This document shows, piece after piece, positions 48,301-58,971 of a stretch of DNA of 64,000 nucleotides. Source of the stretch: Lophium mytilinum. Lineage: Eukaryota; Ascomycota; Dothideomycetes; Mytilinidiales; Mytilinidiaceae. Positions within the stretch are counted from its first letter, which is position 1. Each line of letters opens with the position of its first letter. The notes beneath the pieces were generated by a model that saw only the letters and a list, made by a program, of their open reading frames with translations, did not search any database and was not told where the DNA came from. Where the stretch lies: positions 496,001-560,000 of the forward strand of contig MU004190.1 of assembly GCA_010093605.1 (NCBI GenBank), in the 5' to 3' direction. A program made the translations under genes and the position numbers.

Positions 48301-50434
48301 ATGTTCAGCGCCTCATTTTTACTTCTTTCGGCTATCACATCCATCTTCATTCCATGTGCTCATACGCTTGTGAATGCAAACCAGGACGACAGCTGCAAAT
48401 GCGTATGTAAATGTGCCAGGAACTGTTGCAGGATTATACTGATATCGATACCAGATTCCAAGCTCGGATTGTTGGCCAAGCGCAACGGAATGGTCCGCAT
48501 TGAACGATACTATCTCAGGCCAGCTCATCCAAGCCGTTCCTCCAGCATCTGTCTGCTACTCCGCCCAGCCCAATTATGACGAGGATGCTTGTGATCACAT
48601 CAGATCACAGTGGTTCAACTCCTCGTTCCATGCCGAAGATCCAATTAGCATCGATTACCCCGTTTGGGCCAACAATTCCTGCAACCCAATTTTCCCGAAT
48701 GGGACGAGCGTCACGGGAGATGTGAAAGCGGGAGATAAAGGGTGCTCTATTGGGGACTACCCTGTGTATGTAGTTAATGCGACTGATCCAGAGCATGTGG
48801 CCGGAGTTTTGAAGTGGGCTGGACAGAGAAACGTTCGAGTTGTAATCAAGAACACTGGGCACTCTTACCCTGGGAGGTAAATTCTACCACAAAGCCGGAT
48901 ACCCCACAAAAGATGCTAATATGCCTCTTAGAAGCACCGGATATGGCAGCCTATCGTAAGCAAATTCCTTGTCGGAGCCCTGCCCAGGACTCTATGCTAA
49001 TATAACAGCTAGCATCTGGACGCACAACATCCGCGGCGTAACCTACCACGATAACTTCCAGCCTCAATTCTGTCCCCTCAATGAAACGCAGAAAGCCGCT
49101 ACCATCGCCGCTGGAGAAGTTGGATCATCAGTATTGGCCGAACTATCCAAAAACAACGCTGTAGTCGTCACAGGAGCTAACCCGGTAAACATACTCTCCT
49201 CCCCACCTCACCGCCCTTCTCTCCTACTCCCCATCTAACCCTCCCAGGACGTCGGTCTAGCAGGCTGGTTCACAGGTGGTGGTCACGGGTTCCTCTCCTC
49301 TACCCACGGCCTGGGCGCCGACAATCTTATCGAAGCCACCCTCATCACCCCTCTAGGCGACCTCCTAACCGCCAACGCCTGCCAGTACCCAGATCTCTTC
49401 TTTGCCATCCGCGGCGGTGGAGGCGGCACCTACGGCGTCATTACCTCCGCAGTCATGAAAGCCTATACAGCCCCTGAAACCACCACGCACAACCTTCAGT
49501 TCACAACCACCGGCCCCAACGTGACTCGTGAGTACTGGGACCTAATTGCCTTCATCCACTCCCAGATGCCCGCCTTAAAAGAAGGCGGAATGCAAGGCTA
49601 CTACTTCATGGTCGGCCCGCCAGTCATGCCCACCCTCTCATTCCTCTGGGTCTTTAACCTCTACGACAAACCGCCCGGAACAGCTGACGCGCTCTTCTCC
49701 CCCATAAAAGCCTACCTAGACTCACACGAAGACCTCTTCATCTACCACACCAGCACCACCACCAGCTCTTTCTACGACTTTCTCAAGCAGGGCAAGAACG
49801 AGTTCGTCGCCACCGGCGGCTCGGCATACGGATCCCGGCTCCTCCCCGCGCGCGCACTCACTGAAAACGTAGAAGCCCTCTCACTGATACTCGAGAAAAT
49901 CGGGCCGTCGACTGATCCCAGCAAGCCAAGCGTACGTAGGCCTCTCTCCTAACACTCGATATTACGGCCAAAGCACTAACATCCCTCGAGGGCGCCCTCG
50001 GCAATACCCTCCTCCTAGGCCACATGGTCACACCCCCCTCCAACACCCCCGTCTACAACGGCGTCAACCCCGCCTGGCGCGAGGCAGTCACGCACTTCAT
50101 CGTGTCCGAAGGCTGGCTCGACGGCATGCCGCAGGCCCTCATCGACTCCGTGTACACAGATATCACTTTAAACAAAACATACGCATTACGCCAGCTGGCG
50201 CCGGACTCCGGGGCATATTTCAACGAGTGCGATTCCTACGAACCGGACTGGCAGTCCTCCTTTTTCGGCTCCAACTACGCGAAGTTGCGGCAGACGAAGC
50301 AGACGTACGACCCCGCGGGCGTGCTGTGGTGTCGGCGGTGCGTGGGGAGCGAGGTGTGGGTTGAGCAGGGGGACGGGCGGTTGTGTCGGCCGAATTGGTT
50401 TGGGAAGGAGCTTAGAACGCGCTGTGAAAGCTAG
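48301..50434 (+). CDS. Secreted FAD-linked oxidase, berberine-bridge type (second copy)
   Basis: Six exons (48301-48402, 48455-48876, 48932-48955, 49013-49184, 49248-49931, 49991-50434) join in phase to 615 aa. A signal peptide (~1-22) precedes C-K-C and D-C-W-P-S-A-T-E-W, a cysteine-rich N-terminus typical of fungal members. The FAD domain shows N-T-G-H-S-Y-P-G-R-S-T-G (flavin-linking His) and G-W-F-T-G-G-G-H-G. The C-terminus carries a BBE-like region (N-E-C-D-S-Y-E-P-D-W, then Y-D-P-A-G-V-L-W-C). Exon 3 is only 24 nt. For the intron before exon 4, the acceptor CTAG at 49011-49012 keeps the frame; the CAG four bases earlier would put a stop at once. The last intron could be drawn slightly differently. 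It belongs to the same superfamily as the 42391-44139 gene but is a distinct subfamily (longer, different exon pattern). Substrate unknown. Confidence 0.86.
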
Positions 50435-50713
50435 TGAAGAAACATGCCTGTTATGAAGCAATGTAGCAGATCGCGTTCGAGTAACGGATCATACGATACC
50501 AGATTCACATATTAGGGGTCTCAATGTACCAAATACTGTCTAATTGCTGCCGAGTTCCTCTACCAGTGATATTGACGATAAAAGGAAAGAAGCTCATGAA
50601 ATCTTTACAGCCGGGCCTATGCAAACGCCGTGACAACCAACCCTTAAGGCGCTACAGGAGTATCACAAGCAGACCAGCCATACACCTCACGCCTCTACCC
50701 TACCCAGTCTCCC

Positions 50714-53700
50714 CTAGCGCCGACCGTACACCGAATCCTCAACCGCCCTCCCACTCCTCCCCTCCGGCTTCCGCCTCAACATCTGCGAAACCCCCGCATC
50801 CCCCGCCCCTGTCAACCCACCTCCCCTAACCGGGCTATCCAGCACCCGCATGCGATTGAACATCCCCTGATCCTCCAGCGCCTCCCGCTCATGCCTAGCA
50901 TCAAACTCGGCATCGCGTCTGAACAGCGCCATGATATCCTTCATATCAAGCTTAGCAACCGACTTGCCGCCCTCGATAGCCGCGTTAGCGAGTTTGCGCT
51001 TCGCCTCCTGCAAGTCCAGGATGCGTTCTTCGACGGAGTTGCGGATGGAGATTTTGTAGACAGTCACGTTGACGGTTTGGTTGAGGCGGTGGACGCGGTC
51101 GATGGCTTGTTCCTCGACGAACTGTACCATATAGAGTTAGCATACATCCTGATGTCAGGGATTGGGGGCTACAAGAATGGGGAGACTTACGGGGTTCCAG
51201 AAGGGTTCGAGGATGACGACTCGGCTAGCTGCTGTTAGGTTGAGACCCAAGCTACCGCATTTGAGACTGCAGAGTAGCACTCGGGTTTGCTTGTCGTTGC
51301 GCAGCTTCTGTAAACTTGCTTCGCGGAGGTCGTTGCGCATGCTGCCGTCGTAGCGGGTGAAGCTGTAGCCGTTCCGGCGGAGGAAGGGCTCGATGAGATC
51401 GAGCATGGAGGTGAATTGGGAGAAGACGATGACTTTGTGTTCCGGGGTCTCCTTTTCCAGGATCTCGAGGAGATGGCGGATCTTGGTGGAGGGGGTGAGG
51501 TGGGAGGCGCCGTAGACGGGATCCGAGTTTGAATCAGAGTCCGATTCAGGTTCGGAGTCGGACTCAGAGTCACTGTCTTGCTCTGATTCGGAGTCGACGT
51601 CCTCGTCGTTAGAGTCAACAACAGGGGCCTTCTTAGTGAGTTTCTTTCGTACTACGGGCAGGTCGTCGTCGGAATCTTCATCAGAGTCGAGATTGGCGGG
51701 CTTCTTCAAGTGTTTATTCCGCACCACGGGCAGATCGTCGTCAGACTCCTCATCAGAGTCGAGGTTGGTGAGCTTCTTAGCCTTGTTATCCTTGACAACA
51801 AACGAGTCTTCTTCTGATCCCTCATCAGTCTCAGAATCGTCAGAGTCCGCAGAGTTCAGCGTGTGCCCTCCGCCCTCGGCGTCTTCATCATCAGTACCAC
51901 CAGCCTTGCCAAGATCCGGGACGTCCTGTTCGGACTCTGGCACTATCCAGCTCCCTTCTCCTTCCTCGTCATCGCTATCGAGAATAACGCCACGCGGCCT
52001 CGCACCCTTCTTAGGCTTGGGACTAGCCTCCTCTACATCAGCATGTCTGCCCTTCTTGTTCTTCTTGTGCTTCCGAGATTTATGCTTGTGTTTTCGTGGC
52101 TTTGCAGTCATTGAAAGATCGTTCTCGCAATCATTACATCGAACCGCACCACTTGAAATAGCGGACTTCCCCAAAAGAGCCTGACAAACGTCACACTTCT
52201 TCGTCTGTACAGTCAATCCACCAAGAAGATCAGCGAGGTCGTCTGCGTCGTCGTCATTGTTGCGAGTACTTGAGGCATTCCCTCTGGAACCCGTAGTGAG
52301 AGCGTCTTTGTCATTTTTTACATTGCTCTTGATCAAGTTTGGGTGGTTGCAAGCTTGACGAAGGCGAAGCAGCAGAACCAAGGCTCCAATATAATCCGTC
52401 TTTTCGCCGCCCATCATTTCTGCAAGGCGGTTCTCGGCTCGTGAGGCAAGACGATCGTAAAATAGGCGTTCTTCTGGAGTAAAATGCCCCACCACCGTCT
52501 CGATGTTCCGATCAACGATTTTGAACCCACTGGATTCACCGTCTTTGACTTTTCCACCGGGATTCAGAGCTCCTTCTTTCTTCAAGACGTCTTTGGTCCG
52601 ACGCTTCATAAAAGCCTTGAGGAAGAATCCTAAGCGCTTCATCGCGATACCACCGCGGCCATTTTTCATAGGTCCGGTGATTTGGTCCTTCCATTGTCGG
52701 AGGTCTTCGTATGGCTTGATGCGAAGGAATTTGATAAGGCTCTGGAGCTCATCAAGATTATTTTGCATGGGAGTTCCCGTCAAGCACCATCGATAGTGAG
52801 ACCTCAGCGCATATGCTGCCTTTGTCATCTTGGTAGTCCGGTTCTTGATCGAATGTGCTTCGTCTAGAATGACTCGATACCAGTGAACACCAAAACAACC
52901 ACTCTTGAGCCCGTCATCTGCATCATCACTACCAGCGTGCTCCGACGAGAGGGTGCTGAATGTGGTAACAACGACATCGTATTTCCTCAACTTGGCGGGG
53001 TCCTTAGTCCGGCTAGGACCGTGATGCACGCAAACCGAAAGGCGATGAGACTTCTCGACCTTGCTTGAAATTTCGGCTTCCCATTGTTTGATCAGAGCCA
53101 AAGGAGCGACGACTAGAGTACCCTTGCCAACAGTAGGCAGGATCTTGTTTTTCGATTTTGGATCGACGGGAGCATCCTTGTCCGGGCGAGGATTGGAGAG
53201 GATGAGAGCGAGAGACTGAATGGTCTTTCCGAGACCCATATCATCAGCTAGTATTCCACCCTTCGGTAAGACACCATTCTTCTTGCGAGTGCCAATCTCC
53301 TTGTCGGTCATCCATGCCAAGCCGTCCACTTGGTGAGGGAGTAGCTTGACTTTAAGGCCCTCGACGATGGAATCATCCTCTTCTTCCTCCTCCTCGTCTT
53401 CGGCTTCAGCCTCCTCTTCCTTCGCCTTGACATCCAAAGCTTGCAGCCTCTTTGCAAGGGAATTAGCTGCTTCGTCCACATCCTCTTTCTTTGGCGACTT
53501 CTTCTTACGACCCCTAGTCCGAGGCACGTTATCTTCCTCGTCATCGAAGGCACCCTCCAGAAGAGCCTTGATATCCGCGTTCGCCTGAGCAGAATCGATA
53601 TACATGAAAGGGTCCGCGGCGCCAAATTGGTCCTGGCCTTGGCGAAGAGCAGCATCAGGGTCAAACTCGTCGTCATCTGCTTTCTTATCTGCGTTTTTAG

Positions 53701-54673
53701 TCAAGTCTACATAGTTGCCCTGCTGACCAAAGAATTTAGCATATGCAGAACCAACAGCGGGGTTCACCGGCTGGAACGCGTTATTGCCCAGGGAAGAGTA
53801 TACTGGTGCAGGGGCAGGTCGTATCGTCTGGCCTGGTAGGTTGCGAGGGACCCCCACGGACACGGGTGCTGCGCCATACTGAGGGCGGTAGGGTGGGTCG
53901 AAGTTGGCAGGTTTAGGGATCATTACCACGTCAGAGCCAGAAGAGGTCCGGTCATTACCAGCAGCGTTAGGTGGTGCAGGAACAGGATAGCCATATTGCG
54001 GGGCCTGTGAAGGCATTTGGAAGACTGGCGGTGCTTGTGTTGGCCTGACTGGTTCACGGTGATGTTCCGGACGCGGCTGACCTGGCTTCGGCATGTTGAA
54101 CATACTCAAGGACGGATCCTTCTTGCGGTCCTTCTTCAAAGGATTGCGTATAGGGCTGGCCTTTCCGAACTCGGGCGCTGGAGAAGTATTGGTCAAGTCA
54201 TGCAGTGCCTTTGGGGCGGGAGCCGCTTTGCTAGGGCTCGGGGCCGGTGGATCTCGCTCCTTGACCATGTTGCTGTGTTTGCTCTGATGTTGCCTGTGGA
54301 CAGCAGTTTTGGGGTTGCAGGGATTTGCTGACGCTGAAGTGTCTCGCAGTACCTGCGGAGAGGGCGTACGTCTCGTTCCCACGTCGAACAGAGAACTGTC
54401 CTCTCCAAGCACTATCTCGTTGGGAGTATATTCTGCTGAAGAAGTCGGGCTCGACTCTCCGTGGACGACGGTCGGAACAGAGGGATATTTGGATGAAAAA
54501 AGGTTCCGATGCGGGGGAGAGTTTATATTTAGGTGGTGGGACTTATGCGAGAGGTGTTTGTTGTTGTTGGTGGGCTTCTTGGTGGGCGAAGGTGGGAACT
54601 TTGGTTTCTGTGGCGAAGAGAGCGTATTCACGGGGCGGATGGGTCCCCGGCGATGGTCCTGCCTCTGTACCAT
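50714..54673 (-). CDS. SNF2-family helicase, Rad16/Uls1-like
   Basis: Two exons on the minus strand (54673-51191, 51121-50714; 69-nt intron) give 1296 aa from the first in-frame ATG. Residues 1-~430 are Pro/Ser-rich and disordered. The SNF2 ATPase follows: D-D-M-G-L-G-K-T (Walker A, ~478), D-E-A-H (~606), T-G-T-P-M-Q-N-N. Between the two RecA lobes lies a Cys pair module (C-x2-C...C-x2-C, ~830-855), a Lys-rich patch and a long acidic stretch with internal repeats (~950-1060). The second lobe ends L-G-L-N-L-T-A-A-S, then P-F-V-E-E-Q-A and D-R-V-H-R-L-N-Q-T across the intron. A zinc module between lobes recalls Rad5/Rad16/Uls1 proteins, but no complete RING is visible. Likely a nuclear DNA translocase in chromatin or repair. 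A short upstream exon could add an N-terminus. Confidence 0.88.
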
Positions 54674-55161
54674 ATTCTTGTCAGTGACTGGGCCTTTCGC
54701 TGGGTGATATCGAGTGTCTCTTACCAGGTTGCTGTAGTTTCCTCCTCCAGGCGGCCAACGAGGTTGTTGTCGATTTTCTCTTGGCGGTCGTCACCGCAAC
54801 CGATTTGTTGACTGTCCTGCAGACGCGACTTTTTACCACCACAACGCCTGGTCACGCGTTTCCATTAAGCAGATTCGACAAAGCCCAGCGGTTAGTGGTT
54901 CCTACGGAGGCTCACTTCGACTCCTCCCCCTTCAACATGACCTTCATTTGCGAAGACCTCTCTAAGTACCTAAATGTTGCTCAAGCACCATTCGTATGAC
55001 GCGAAGGTAGGCATAGGAATTGATATTCTTAATACGCTATTCGGCACCTTATCTCTATCTATTACTACGGCCCTCAACACATAAGCTACGTATTAGGTGC
55101 TACGCCCTTTGATCTATACGCGGGAGGTTATAGTTCAACAACCGCCAATACATAGTACCTC
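54674..55161. other. Upstream region of the helicase gene, 0.49 kb
   Basis: Promoter of the minus-strand helicase gene and 3' flank of the small membrane gene. A possible splice donor at ~54725 and acceptor ~54666 on the minus strand could add an untranslated or short coding exon to the helicase gene, but no ATG fits that frame. Otherwise nothing seen. Confidence 0.4.
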
Positions 55162-55617
55162 TTAGACTCCTCTCAACCCAATAGTACCAAGCGCCATAAA
55201 GACCATTGCACCACCTCCGAGCAGCCCAAAAGCAGGTTTACTGAGCGTCCCAGTAGCCAATCCAAAGACACAACTCGCCAGGTCCAGCGTATCTGTTGCC
55301 AAGCCTGCCCATAGGGCGCGTTTCAATTCCCTTTTGTCGTTTTGAGTACCATCGGCCGTCCAGAGTAGCTCTGCCAAAACACCATCACGGACACCAAACA
55401 TACGGGGAAGGATCAAGGCTCCTGGTCCCGATACTGTAATCCGGAATAAACTGACCATGAGGCCTGGCGCGACGATGCTGGCGGTCCCAGCAACTAGCCG
55501 GGAGATAGAAAGGACGTTGATTGCGCCTTGCGTGAGGCGGTTGGGGGTATTGGAGGAGGGGCCCTCGGATATTTGAGGATGGAGAGGGCTGGTTTCGGAC
55601 TTTGGGGACGGTGCCAT
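55162..55617 (-). CDS. Small four-helix membrane protein
   Basis: Single exon, 151 aa, ATG at 55617. After a Ser/Pro-rich N-terminus (~1-27) there are about four hydrophobic segments: ~35-60, ~72-92, ~105-125 and ~128-150. The pattern of small-residue-rich helices with a conserved-looking R-M-F-G-V-R-D-G motif resembles small fungal/bacterial membrane proteins of the DUF4267 type, though I am not certain of the family. No signal peptide and no catalytic motif. Divergent from the bZIP gene. Confidence 0.65.
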   Translation of the reverse strand: MAPSPKSETSPLHPQISEGPSSNTPNRLTQGAINVLSISRLVAGTASIVAPGLMVSLFRITVSGPGALILPRMFGVRDGVLAELLWTADGTQNDKRELKRALWAGLATDTLDLASCVFGLATGTLSKPAFGLLGGGAMVFMALGTIGLRGV

Positions 55618-56165
55618 AGTTGAGACTGGACGAGTGTATCGCAGACGGCTCGAAGATGGGCGGGTATATTGACGATCGCAAGAAGTGGTTGAAAGTAATC
55701 CTGGTAAATGGATTGAAAGACGTCGTAGGATGCCTGGACCATTGATGCAGTCTTGTCAACTGGAAGCTGGCCTGGATATTGGCTGTCTTTTCAATTACGG
55801 CCTTCACGACATACGTGTGTACGAAACGCATTATGCTCATCGCATTTAGGAGCCTAGCGACTGAGCACATTCTTCGTATCCTAGATGACGTTTCGTCTTT
55901 CAACTACTATCTATTGCCCTCCTTGTTATGCTCGGGATGAGCATTGACAATGTCGAAGCGAGCGTCCAATCAGATTCCTCAAAGTCGATCCGAGATACGA
56001 AGAGCATAACGTTATGTGGCTTGGGCCCTCGCGTCAAAGAAACCCAACCACCCCGCTCAACGTTATTCTCTCTTTCTTGCACCTCTTCAATCGACACTAT
56101 CTTCCAGATTTCAGTGGTCGCCTAACACATTGCATAACGTTTTGTTGCAGATACCTGACTCCACC
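55618..56165. promoter_or_regulatory. Divergent promoter, membrane protein / bZIP gene
   Basis: 548 bases between two start codons on opposite strands. Short open frames cross it on both strands without support. A TGACGT-like or CRE-like bZIP site is not obvious. Confidence 0.45.
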
Positions 56166-57488
56166 ATGAGTTCAATTGAAAGTCGGTCAAGCGCTAAAGG
56201 TGTACCATCACCTGGGGATCCAGATCGTAAAAGGATACTAAACGTTTTGGCACAGCGCCGATACAGTAAGTGTTGACTATTTTTCTCGTAAAAGAGGATC
56301 CTTCTCGGGCTGCTTGTGAAACGATTGAATTCGCGGCATATCGAAGTGACAAGAGCTGGACAGGATCCTTGTCTAACCACAATATCATTACCTTTTTGCA
56401 CAGTCCCCTTTCAATCCCAGTCTCAATTGCGTCAAGCATATAGATTATCACACTCTATGTGCAGAAAGAGCTCTGGCTTATGCCCCTTCTGGCGGCAGAT
56501 AGGCGATGCTACAAAGATCTACCTCAATCACACAGTCAGTTGTTCGCGCTAATTGCCAAATTTTTCTCTAGGACAACGGAGACGAGAGCGGATTGCAGCA
56601 CTTGAAGCTCAGGCGCAGGATTCATCATCAACTTCACCTCTGCCGCAAAACCCCTTCCCAACGCCCGTTGTCACGCCAATAGAATCAGAACCCATTCAAA
56701 GCAACTCAGACGAAACAACACAGCTGGACTTTGTACTTCAAACAGAACCTGGCTCACTCGTTGACCTACCAAACAACACTATGGGTGCTGCAACTAGTTC
56801 CGATTTCACCTCCTCATTCGACCCAATCATCTTCGATATACCTATGCCCACTTTCACAGACCTAGGTACGTCCCTTTCATCTTAATTTACCAAACCCCCT
56901 CTACAGCCCTCTCTGACCTTTTCAGACCTCTCCTTCCCCCCATCGGCCATATCAAGCACCAGCCCAACCTACTTAAACCCCGCCTCCACCCCATGCTTCC
57001 AATTCCCTCTCACCCCAGACCGAAACATCGAAGTCCCCATCCTCTCCACCCTCCGCGCTACACTGGCCATTGCATCCGTATTATCTGTCCAACACTCCTT
57101 ACACGACCTCTCCTGCTTGCACACTCTGGCACCTAGTCCGCATCTACCCCAAAATCTCCAGCCGACCGAAGCTCAGCGGAACATCCCGCATCATCCGGTT
57201 TTGGATATTTTCCCCTGGCCAACAGTCCGCACGAAACTGATCTGCATGCTCACCAGTGGCGCTGCACAGCTCTCAGGGGGCATCGCGATCATGCAACTCG
57301 TATCTGACATGGATGATCTGGCGGAGGGGATGAGAGTGAGTGGGACGAATGAGCTAGATGAGGCGAGCTGGGAGGTTGGGGAGGCGATGTTGAAGAACTG
57401 GTGGTGGGCGTTTGATGCGCAGATTATTGGGCATTCGAATCAGTTGAGGGCGATGAGGGGGGCGCCGAGGTTGAGGATTGGGTCGTGA
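56166..57488 (+). CDS. bZIP-type transcription factor with DUF3425
   Basis: Three exons (56166-56265, 56572-56865, 56926-57488; introns 306 and 60 nt) give 318 aa. The basic region is split by the first intron: D-P-D-R-K-R-I-L-N-V-L-A-Q-R-R-Y on exon 1 and R-Q-R-R-R-E-R-I-A-A-L-E-A on exon 2 join in phase. A proper leucine zipper is barely visible after it, as in many fungal bZIP-DUF3425 proteins. Residues ~130-318 form the DUF3425 part, with L-Q-P-T-E-A-Q, H-H-P-V-L-D-I-F-P-W-P and T-K-L-I-C-M. Such factors act in the nucleus; targets are often stress or secondary-metabolism genes, but nothing here shows which. The 306-nt intron is far longer than its neighbours. Confidence 0.85.
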
Positions 57489-58971
57489 GCGCCGTGGGTG
57501 GAGAGCTGGAGTTCGTCTTGTTTTTATGCGGTGAGAAGTTGGGACGGAGTTCTGTGGCTGGTTGCTTTGCTTTTTTTGGTGCACTAGTCATACACACATC
57601 AAACGATATGGTAGCCGTCTCTACCCTGCCCGTGTCTTTAGGCGCTCCCGTCCGCCTTCCAGAAGCCGCCTTCTTCAATACCTCATTCACCATCTGGGGA
57701 GCGGGAAGGTCATGTGATCCAAAAACAAAAGCAGAAAGCAAAAAGGAGAAGTCTGTGTGAGACTCGAACCTCGACTCAGCGTCCATTCGTTTTCCGCACC
57801 TGGTAACGTTAGGCCATCTGAGCCATATGAGGTCTGATCCTTTTATACTATCTCACCAAAATTAACTTACCTATATGCCCTCAATTTTCAACATTTCCTA
57901 ACTCTTCTTTCTCTGCTAGCTACAAGCCTATGTACCATTTAGCGCATATCATCAGCTACTGTATTCAGTAGGGCTTGGAACCCGCACTTCGTTTCATCAA
58001 GTGGACAACTGACGATAGTTTGTGCCGACCTTATAGCGAACTTACGAACAGAGTACAGTAATGATCACCACACGTAAACTGAGACCTTGACCATCCTAAT
58101 CTTTCCCTTTTACTTCACTACACTAGTACTGGAACCCCCTATCGGCCATCGCTTCTCACTATCGCTGATCACCATCACAACCCACCCTCTCCTCCACCTC
58201 TCTACCTCCATTTACCTTTCTTGCACGTGGTTTTGAACCTCTCCTCCAACCCACTCAACTTTGCAGCCTCTTGCCCACCGTATCAACCCTAAACAACTAT
58301 GTAAAGGTCTTGAACCGGCTTTTCAATCTCCCAACACACCACTCCACCCCATATTCCCTGTTTCGTTCCTGTTTTGATGGCTCGCCCACCCGGTTCCACT
58401 TGACTGAAGACGAAGGGGAGAGAGGGCTTTAAGTACTGGATGGGTAGATAGATAATAGAGCGTCACGGGTGTATCATGAGACCTTCCGCGCACGTGTATG
58501 TAAGCACGTGACCCCAGATCGTATGGGTAAAGGTTAGTATAGTGGTGTAATGACGGGGGTATCGGCCAGTATAAGCCATTGTGACTTCTGGAGTGGTTTT
58601 GTCTCTCTTTTATCAAAGATGTCTCGCATACCGTTCGCCGACCTCCTTCCGATTGGTGATAGGTAAGGAAACGAGAGCAGAACACATTCACCTCTTGCCC
58701 CGGGAGGATCTTGCATTTGTACAATATAGGTGGATATCTGTCATTACTCTCATTACTCTCATTACTCTCATTACTCTCATTACTCTCATTACTCTCATTA
58801 CTCTCATTACTCTCATTACTCTCATTACTCTCATTACTCACTAGACATTACCATCCTAGCATCATGCCCACGTCTAATACTCCACCACATCTTACCCAAA
58901 CAACCCCCAACAAATACGACCACTTACAACCACCCCAAATGCCGATGAATGAACAGCAAGAAAGGACGTAC
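57489..58971. other. Intergenic region with tRNA-like remnant and minisatellite, 1.5 kb
   Basis: 3' flank of the bZIP gene; a minus-strand stretch at ~57740-57840 with good pol III A-box and B-box matches but no tRNA fold (see findings); a pyrimidine-rich part (58080-58320); and a 9-bp minisatellite at 58742-58839. Open frames across the minisatellite are artefacts of the repeat. Confidence 0.5.
58742..58839. repeat. 9-bp minisatellite CATTACTCT, ~11 copies
   Basis: Ten perfect copies of CATTACTCT plus an eleventh missing its last base match. Because the unit is 9 bp, it stays open in all six frames unless a unit frame has a stop; this creates spurious S-N-E, L-S-L or H-Y-S repeat proteins. 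It lies about 130 bases beyond the stop codon of the CUE/Smr gene, probably in or near its 3' untranslated region. Confidence 0.95.

Noticed and set aside
58742-58839. CRISPR-like array
   Set aside because: Units are directly adjacent 9-mers without spacers, in a eukaryote; a plain minisatellite.
58323-58841. Minus-strand 172-codon frame starting with Ser-Asn-Glu repeats
   Set aside because: The repeat part is the 9-bp minisatellite, and the rest has no coding features; it lies downstream of the CUE/Smr stop.
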